From contig AP025055.1 in the NCBI GenBank assembly GCA_036186865.1, positions 6,847,371 to 6,911,370 on the forward strand: a stretch of 64,000 bases of DNA, read 5' to 3'. This document shows, piece after piece, positions 59,401 to 64,000 of this stretch; position 1 is the first letter of the stretch; every line of letters starts with the position of its first letter. The position numbers were made by a program, and so were the translations under genes. Source of the stretch: Eustoma russellianum. Taxonomy: Eukaryota > Streptophyta > Magnoliopsida > Gentianales > Gentianaceae. The notes below the pieces were generated by a model, which was not told the DNA's origin, searched no databases, and saw nothing but the letters and a program-made list of their open reading frames with translations.

Positions 59401-61398
59401 CATACCACTAGCCAAAGGTTCAATGGGTAACAACAAGTCACAAAGTGAGGTATTAAAGCACTACGATTGATCTTTAAAGAATCAAGCCGCATGATATTGA
59501 TCTTTAAAGAATTGGAATGTTAGTGTTAAAGGAGGGTGAGTGTTCATTGCACTCTTAATGAAGGATTAAGAGGAATTATCTTAATCTTCACCTATATGAA
59601 CATGGGAAGTGGTGCCGCTTCGACAAGCAATGATCTTGAAATGTTCATGAATACTAGGGGTAGCACAAGGCCATAAAGTGCGGTTTAAAATGGATTTCAA
59701 TTGAGAGTGTGGTTTCATGTGTATAATGTTTCCGGTTCTAGCACATAGGAATCTGATTCAAGGCTTTTTAGCTATCATGATTTCGTTAGAACTTTGAGAT
59801 GTTATACTAATAAGAAGTTCAAATCGAAAGATACTTCTTAAATGCATGAAATGTCATAAGTTGCTTTATAAACTAAGTGGGGGATTGTTATAATAGTTTG
59901 TAAAGGCAATGGAACGAAGAATGAATGTTTGAGATCAAAGATGAAGGTGAAATAGTGTTGGAATAAGCAAGAATAGCTTGACTCATGACTTGGATCGATC
60001 CATGTATCAAATGGGTAGATCTATGTGGCTTGAAAATGAAGTTGAGTATTCTGCCGGACATAGATCGATGACATCGATCGATCGATGTGTACTGGATGCA
60101 GAGATCGATGTCTGACTGGGAACATCGATCGATGACATCGATCGATCGATGTCACATACATCGATCGATCGATGTCCAGAGTGCAGGGTTCTATGTTGAA
60201 CTGAGGACATCGATCGATCACATCGATCGATCGATGTCCTGACAGACGTGTTTTTTCATGAAAATTCACATCTTTTGCACCAAAAGACATGTCCAATCGC
60301 CATGCAACCTCTTCCAACGACTTCCTGGAGTTTGAGAGCCTATAAACAGGCTATTATAACCCATTAGAAATCTGATCTTGCAACATATACAATCAAGCAT
60401 TTCATATTCTTCTTCTTACTCAAGAACACTCTTGTTTTCAGAAAGTTCATTGTTTCTCAATCCTATTTGCTGAGGATTAGAGATTGTTGGCTGTTGTATC
60501 CTAGGAGGAAGTTTGCCTATAACCCTGCAGCATCTAGTGGGGGCAAATATTCCTTACGGAAAGTGTATATACACGCCTCAAGCCAAGTTTCTTCTTCTTC
60601 ATTCTCTCTTGTTGTTTGTCTTGTTTCCCTATCTTCTTAACAGGATCTTCCTGCTTCCTTTCTTATTTTCATAAACCTACGTATGTTGATGTTATTTCAC
60701 ACACTTCCTTTCTTACTCTCTTAAACCTACGTATCTTAATGTTGATTCTTTAACGCTTCCTTTCTTACTCTATGAAATCTACGTGTCTTTTAAGTGATGA
60801 ATAAATCTACTTCATCAACATCAAGATACGTAGGTTTAAGAATTACTTCTCCGTACTTGAGCTTCTTTTGCTGGTTTTGTCATTTGTGCAGTTAGTCCTT
60901 GACTATGATGACCTGATGAAGATCCCTATTCTCAATGACTACATAAAGAAAAACAATGAGCTTGAAGGAGTGAATGTAAGGTAATCAATAAATGGACCCC
61001 TATGGTCTCCATATATCCTCTTTCTTTATAACTATCTTCATTCTCCTTCTTTCGCGTTTAACATTGTGACTAATGGCCCTCATTTGGCTAACAGAGCTGG
61101 CGCAACCGGAGAGGTCGCGAATCAAGCTTTATACATTCCAGGCCTTCTGCCCAAGGTTCCGGGTCGCTTTTATTATTACTTTGGGAAGCCTATTCCAACA
61201 AAAGGAAGGCAGGATATTTTAAAAGACAAGCAAAAGGCCAAAGAGATGTACCTGCAAATAAAATCTGAGGTCGAGAACAACATATCATACTTGCTTCAAA
61301 AAAGAGAAAAGGATCCTTATCGAAGTATCTTGGATCGAACTGTGTATCGAGCATTTTCTGCTCCAATTGATCAAGTTCCAACCTTCAAGCATTCCTGA
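44013..61398 (+). CDS. PES1: Phytyl ester synthase, plastidial (PES1/PES2 family)
   Basis: Thirteen exons with GT-AG introns splice in frame to 707 residues: 44013-44418, 44804-44855, 45498-45553, 45833-45991, 46097-46201, 47099-47205, 49426-49547, 50127-50235, 50859-50989, 51847-52216, 54107-54220, 60892-60980, 61095-61398. The basic, Ser-rich N-terminus looks like a plastid transit peptide. An alpha/beta-hydrolase half has the nucleophile elbow GDSFGG (Ser199), with likely Asp339 and His368. An LPLAT-like acyltransferase half has GYHMLMGLEL (His454) and PGGAREAL (529-536). In Arabidopsis the family makes fatty acid phytyl esters and triacylglycerol in plastoglobules during chlorophyll breakdown; petal homologues esterify xanthophylls. 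Length matches the family and no lesion is seen. Paralogue (PES1 or PES2) is not resolved. A possible AATAAA lies at 61694. Confidence 0.95.
45072..45345 (-). mobile_element. RTE-type LINE 3'-end fragment in PES intron 2
   Basis: Begins AACAACAACAACAACC (TTG tail on the minus strand), then CATACCCAGTGTATCCC, GGTTTGGGGAGGGTGAGAG, GATAGAGAGCTTGCTTCC. The same family occurs at 63385, 38222 and 33482. Confidence 0.7.
47415..49400 (-). pseudogene. Degenerate RTE-clade LINE in PES intron 6
   Basis: The minus strand encodes RT remnants (48799-48981, FGFMPERSTMKVIHLLRRL and a DLHM.. stretch) and a C-terminal segment (47779-48117, MLRWYGHVQRR, APVRRCE, GRPKKTW). Both are typical of plant RTE-type LINEs. 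The TTG-rich tail is at its left end (47425-47440). Several frame breaks make it inactive, and it lacks a recognisable endonuclease, so it is 5'-truncated. It is antisense to PES and accounts for the 2.2 kb intron. Confidence 0.85.
50264..50308. repeat. (AC)n(AT)n microsatellite in PES intron 8
   Basis: About 15 AC repeats followed by AT repeats. Confidence 0.95.
50391..50437. repeat. (TA)n microsatellite in PES intron 8
   Basis: About 23 TA repeats, preceded by a short CA run. Confidence 0.95.
52330..53116 (+). mobile_element. Solo Copia LTR in PES intron 10, related to E2
   Basis: 787 bp, TGTTGGAAAGTACG..TTTCTAACA, exact TSD TTTAG (52325-52329, 53117-53121). Its start equals the E2 LTR start read on the minus strand (AAAGTACTTTA, GTGCTCC.AACTTATATA). 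It holds a palindrome array (52450-52665), a TATA-like box inside GGCCTATAATTAGTAGGCC and the segment AAATTGCTTTAAGGACAG near 53030, equivalent to the E2 self-complementary region. Sense orientation relative to PES. Confidence 0.92.
52450..52665. repeat. CGATCGAT palindrome array (solo LTR, intron 10)
   Basis: ACATCGATCGATCGATGT and variants, four main units, in the U3 part of the LTR. Confidence 0.9.
53430..53695 (+). mobile_element. R1 non-LTR repeat in PES intron 10
   Basis: Matches 21890-22165 (CACACTCTTCTTTGA, CTTATATTGTGAAGTAGCAG) and ends GTGGTAATGTTGTTC. Confidence 0.6.
53925..54065 (-). mobile_element. R1 non-LTR repeat, reverse partial copy
   Basis: ACAACTACAACAACATTAC start (TTG tail on the minus strand), then AGAGGCTCCCGTCTATGGCG and GTACGCAACCATATCTGTG. 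Equivalent to 39100-39150 and 35690-35730. It lies about 40 bp upstream of PES exon 11. Confidence 0.6.
54680..54960. repeat. CGATCGAT palindrome array (E5, 5' LTR)
   Basis: About seven ATCGATCGAT units, including paired half-sites GATCGATGACATCGATCGAT. One unit more than in the 3' LTR. Confidence 0.92.
55059..55074 (+). promoter_or_regulatory. TATA box of E5 LTR in a palindrome
   Basis: AGCCTATAAATAGGCT, a near-perfect inverted repeat holding the TATAAATA box. Transcription would start about 30 nt downstream, near 55095-55105. This would place the palindromes in U3 and the self-complementary segment in R/U5. Confidence 0.65.
55366..55380 (+). other. Non-tRNA primer-binding region of E5
   Basis: Two bases (AT) after the LTR, CGTAAGGAATATTTG is the exact 15-nt reverse complement of 55265-55279 in the LTR (60544-60558 in the other LTR). 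The gag ATG follows at 55383, so the leader is only 19 nt and has no room for a Met-tRNA PBS. Confidence 0.75.
55383..59367 (+). pseudogene. Copia gag-pol polyprotein of E5, one frameshift
   Basis: ATG 55383. Gag core residues 1-200 (RFDGTNYLRWKDKMLFLL), CCHC knuckle 250-263 (CYNCGKKGHLKKDC), protease D320-S-G. Integrase zinc region (WHDRLAH, CEVC) precedes core residues D508, D571 and E607; the last two are 35 residues apart, as in D,D35E. RT begins near residue 830 (WVFRRKYNTDG, DVKTAFLNGDLDEE). A one-base insertion near 58302, just after GLKQAPK, shifts the frame and ends translation at 58313. The rest of RT (YVDDM, 58417-58431) and RNase H (HSTMESEFIAL, HCDSQAT) are open in 58333-59367. 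This single lesion separates it from an intact element. Confidence 0.95.
59886..60642 (+). repeat. 3' LTR of E5
   Basis: 757 bp. Same as the 5' LTR except for one missing palindrome unit and about three substitutions. Followed by TSD GGATC. Confidence 0.96.
60060..60240. repeat. CGATCGAT palindrome array (E5, 3' LTR)
   Basis: About six units of the ACATCGATCGATCGATGT type. Confidence 0.92.
60648..60842. repeat. Tandem repeat with inverted last arm in PES intron 11
   Basis: CTTCCTTTCTTA and AAACCTACGTATCTTAATGTT-like units repeat about every 50 bp (60653, 60707, 60758). The final arm is inverted (TCAACATCAAGATACGTAGG, near 60817-60836), so it can fold back on the upstream units. A related motif is at about 24783. 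It ends about 50 bp before exon 12. Confidence 0.65.
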
Positions 61399-61835
61399 AA
61401 GGAATACCTTGCTTGTAGAATAGGATTGTTGGTGATTCGGATCAGCATAGAAAAGGCATTGCATACCAATATACCATTGTGTACGGAAACTTAAACCACA
61501 AATGAAAAAAGTCCCTTACAAAATCAATACACGTCTTACATCATGCGTTTAGTTATTTTCGATCAGTTCTCTTTTTATCAAAGGGTAAGTGAACCCATAG
61601 CTCTTTTTTCTTCCAGTTCTTTCTATCAATTTTGCTTTTATCGTATAATGGCCTCAGGGAAAAAACAAAAAAAATGGAGACAAAAGTGCTAGGAATAAAA
61701 GTATTGTTTTCTCTAATGGCCTGAGGTAGCTTTATTATTGGACAAAAAATTACAAAGAAATGGGAGCACAGTGTAAAACCTACTGGCAAACTTTTAGATA
61801 CATTAATCTAGGTGGAAAAATGTCTCCATGACATA
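61399..61835 (+). other. PES 3' flank
   Basis: Contains the PES 3' UTR, with AATAAA at 61694 as a possible poly(A) signal. No other gene is seen. Confidence 0.4.
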
Positions 61836-62030
61836 GACGGATAGAAATAGGTAAGGGTAATCATCTCGAAAGAGGAAAGTTGAGAGTTCGAATTCCTTCA
61901 GAGGCATTTATAATACTGTATCCGTGTATATAGCCTGTCCTTTATCTGAATCTATCAGGTACCTGATATACATCCCTACACTTCTTGTGGGACTACTCTA
62001 TCAGGTACCTGATTTATATCTCTACAACCG
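61836..62030 (+). mobile_element. Degenerate SINE-like repeat
   Basis: B-box-like GAGAGTTCGAATTCC near 61882 and two TATCAGGTACCTGATWTAYATC modules (about 61958 and 62002), related to the SINE tails at 37182 and 39152. Truncated. Confidence 0.55.
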
Positions 62031-62070
62031 GGGTGTCAAAGCATGGGATACGATAGGAATTACTTGGCAC

Positions 62071-62273
62071 CACAATTGAGGGTTCAGATCCCCTCACCGC
62101 AACTCCCTCACCGTGTTCGTCACCGTGCGACACGTGGCAGCAGGGAGGGGTGGTGAGGCTGGATGAGGGTTACCCTTATCCAGCCTCACCACCCTACTCT
62201 ACTGCCACGTGTCACGTTGTGAGAAGAGGGGTGAGTCACCGCGCGGTAGGAGGATCTCATTCGCACAATTGAG
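62071..62273. mobile_element. Fold-back MITE with TSD
   Basis: CACAATTGAG flanks both sides (62071-62080, 62264-62273). The body folds on itself around GGTGGTGAGGCTGGATGAGG and TTATCCAGCCTCACCACCCT, with outer CACGTGGCAG and CTGCCACGTG. Same family as 41953-43570. Confidence 0.88.
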
Positions 62274-62960
62274 TATCTAAGTGACAAGAGTATCCTTTTA
62301 AAATAAATGAAGAAGCAAGTTTTACATCTTTTTCAGAAAAATCAAACGACTAGCTTTTTTGGCTTTTTTTTATTAAATGAACTGGCCATCATAATACAAT
62401 GTTCATATAACATTATAGTAAATGTGTTTTGTCAGTTACAGTGTAAAAAGATGCATTTAGGTACCATATTTACTTCTCCTATGACCATAATAAACTAAGA
62501 TATTGTAATTTCGATCAATGACTACTTGTACATTATTTATGCTAAATTTTTGTCCACACTATCATAATTAAGGTATACCTCTATACAGTTACCCATATGC
62601 AGGGCAAAGCTCCTAGAATTAGAATCCAATATTAATGCACCTAGCAGAATCTAGAATTACCATAACTGTTATGGATTGTACAATTACGGTGACCAAATAT
62701 ATCAAAATTTATTTCCTCTTATTTAAATGTATAAGAAGAATTAAATAAAGTACAGTAAACTGGTGATCTAACGGGGCATGTTCACTGCAACACGCTTTCA
62801 GCCACTTTATTTACTATGTGTCGTTGGAAAAATATACATGCATTTAACTAAAAACGCATCACCACATTTATATCTTAACAATACCATAATTTAAGGTTAC
62901 CCGAACTATACGCCTTCTCATACAATTTTAATGCGATCATGGTAATTACGTTATACAACA
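62274..62960. other. Intergenic AT-rich stretch
   Basis: No gene or repeat recognised. Confidence 0.5.
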
Positions 62961-64000
62961 TGTTAGGTCCCAATGAGATAACAATCTAGAGAGACGGGGT
63001 GAATAGATTTTTATAAATTTTCACAATTTTTTTTTTGATTTGACAAAACGTAAATGCAATAATGCAATAAATTGTAAAAAGAAAAAAAAAAAAGGAGAAG
63101 ATGGAGATTACACAAGATTTATATAGGTTCAAATCTCTTGATTCTATCTCACTACTAGTTTGTTTCCAAAAAATGGATACCTTCAACAAAGAACAAGAGT
63201 TACAACAACAACTATAGCTTGTTCTACTACTAGAACTATAAGTAAGAGCTCAATAACTTATTTGCTTGTTTAATAACTTTTCGACTACCACTTCACCCTC
63301 AACTATTCTATAAGAAAGAGCTTAGTTTTTTACACTTGCTTATTCAACATCTCAACCTTACATTCTCCAACTATCAATCAATCAATCATACCCAGTATAT
63401 CCCAACGATAACACAAGCTATCGTTAGGGTCTGGGGAGGGTGAGAGGTAGGCAAACAATACCTCCATCCCAAGGGATAGAGAGTTTGCTTCCAGTGAGAC
63501 CCCCGGCTCTATATGTACATTCTCCAACTAAAAAGACTTAAATCTCAACAACTTCTACCACTACGAACAATGACTCAAGGCCTTTCTACTTGTCTCTTTG
63601 CCTTTTCTCAACAAGCTCTACCTAAGGGCTCAACATAGATATTTTGTTTAGAGTTAAAAATCGATGACACCTCTTAAAGCAATCACAAGTGATATTAGAT
63701 TATAGTTACAAACTCTCAAATGAATGATCCAATACAAGAGCTATACAATTTTTCACTAATTGTGCTTACAAAAGCAAGCGAAAGATAAAAGAGAGTTTTC
63801 TTTATGGCCGAGATGTCTTCAATAAAAAGCATATTTTCTCTTAAATAGCCTCTTCAATTTGTAGCTCAAATGGCTCCTTTTCCTTTTTCAATTTGGCCCA
63901 ATTTCTCTTTCTTCTCTAATCACTTTCTTTCTTGATTTGGTGAAGAATTTGTCACCTAAAACACTTTCAAATGTATTAAAATGTCCAAAATAGGTTTATA
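62961..64000 (+). mobile_element. Possible LTR start running out of the window
   Basis: TGTTAGGTCCCAATGAGATA followed by GGGGTGAATAGATTTTT resembles the start of some plant Copia LTRs. No partner is in view. 63385-63520 inside it is an RTE-type 3'-end fragment on the minus strand (ATACCCAGTATATCCC, GGTCTGGGGAGGGTGAGAGG). Confidence 0.35.
63385..63520 (-). mobile_element. RTE-type LINE 3'-end fragment
   Basis: Closely matches 45090-45240 (CATACCCAGTRTATCCCAAC, GATAGAGAG.TTGCTTCC). The TTG-type tail would be at its left side on the minus strand. Confidence 0.65.

Larger units (their letters stand above)
54584..60642 (+). mobile_element. Young Copia LTR retrotransposon E5 in PES intron 11
   Basis: A 6059-bp element with LTRs 54584-55363 and 59886-60642 and exact TSD GGATC (54579-54583, 60643-60647). 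The LTRs differ by only about three substitutions plus one 23-24-bp palindrome-unit indel, so it is recent. One long frame covers gag to RT, broken once near 58302. The polypurine tract AAGTGGGGGAT abuts the 3' LTR. It is inserted in the same orientation as PES. Confidence 0.97.

Noticed and set aside
4338..60317. Many ORFs of 60-127 codons rich in HRSIDV, DRSM or CRSHRS
   Set aside because: They are read-through of the ATCGATCGAT arrays, which lack stops in several frames on both strands. No protein conservation is implied.
1..64000. CRISPR, phage, plasmid or bacterial operon
   Set aside because: No evenly spaced direct repeats with unique spacers and no prokaryotic genes. Spliceosomal introns and plant retroelements show nuclear plant DNA.

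Overview
This is nuclear DNA of a flowering plant, probably a eudicot; I cannot name the species. It has one conserved intron-rich nuclear gene and a dense, nested layer of plant mobile elements. There are no bacterial genes, rRNA, CRISPR or convincing stand-alone tRNA genes.

Layout: 1-2.5 kb is the 5' half of a decayed Copia element on the minus strand with its 5' LTR. 3963-10127 (E2) and 10981-18071 (E3) are complete minus-strand Copia elements, each with two LTRs and a perfect 5-bp target-site duplication (TSD); E2 sits inside an older Copia LTR. 18.4-21.8 kb is AT-rich with tandem repeats and Ty3/Gypsy LTR-like sequence. 21.8-25.3 kb holds short non-LTR repeats, a SINE and a MITE. 25268-33073 (E4) is a plus-strand SIRE-like Copia element with 2.7-2.9 kb LTRs that keeps only a gag region (TR-GAG type) and contains a 10-N gap. 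33-43.6 kb is a patchwork of three solo LTRs, SINEs, RTE-type fragments, a deleted hAT element, a hAT MITE and fold-back MITEs.

The one cellular gene is on the plus strand at 44013-61398. Thirteen exons splice in frame to a 707-residue phytyl ester synthase (PES1/PES2 family), a plastid esterase-acyltransferase. Its introns are swollen by an RTE LINE (intron 6), a solo Copia LTR (intron 10) and a young, nearly intact Copia element E5 (54584-60642, intron 11). The window ends with a SINE-like repeat, a fold-back MITE and a possible new LTR starting at 62961.

The most unusual signal is shared by E2, E3 and E5. None has the usual initiator-Met tRNA primer-binding site (PBS). Instead, 2-3 nt after the 5' LTR each carries 13-15 nt complementary to a stretch inside its own LTR. 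The sequence differs in each element but the complementarity is kept, with the polarity needed for self-primed reverse transcription. The same families, plus two related solo LTRs, carry arrays of 18-bp CGATCGAT palindromes upstream of the TATA box, and these arrays differ in length between the two LTRs of a single insertion.
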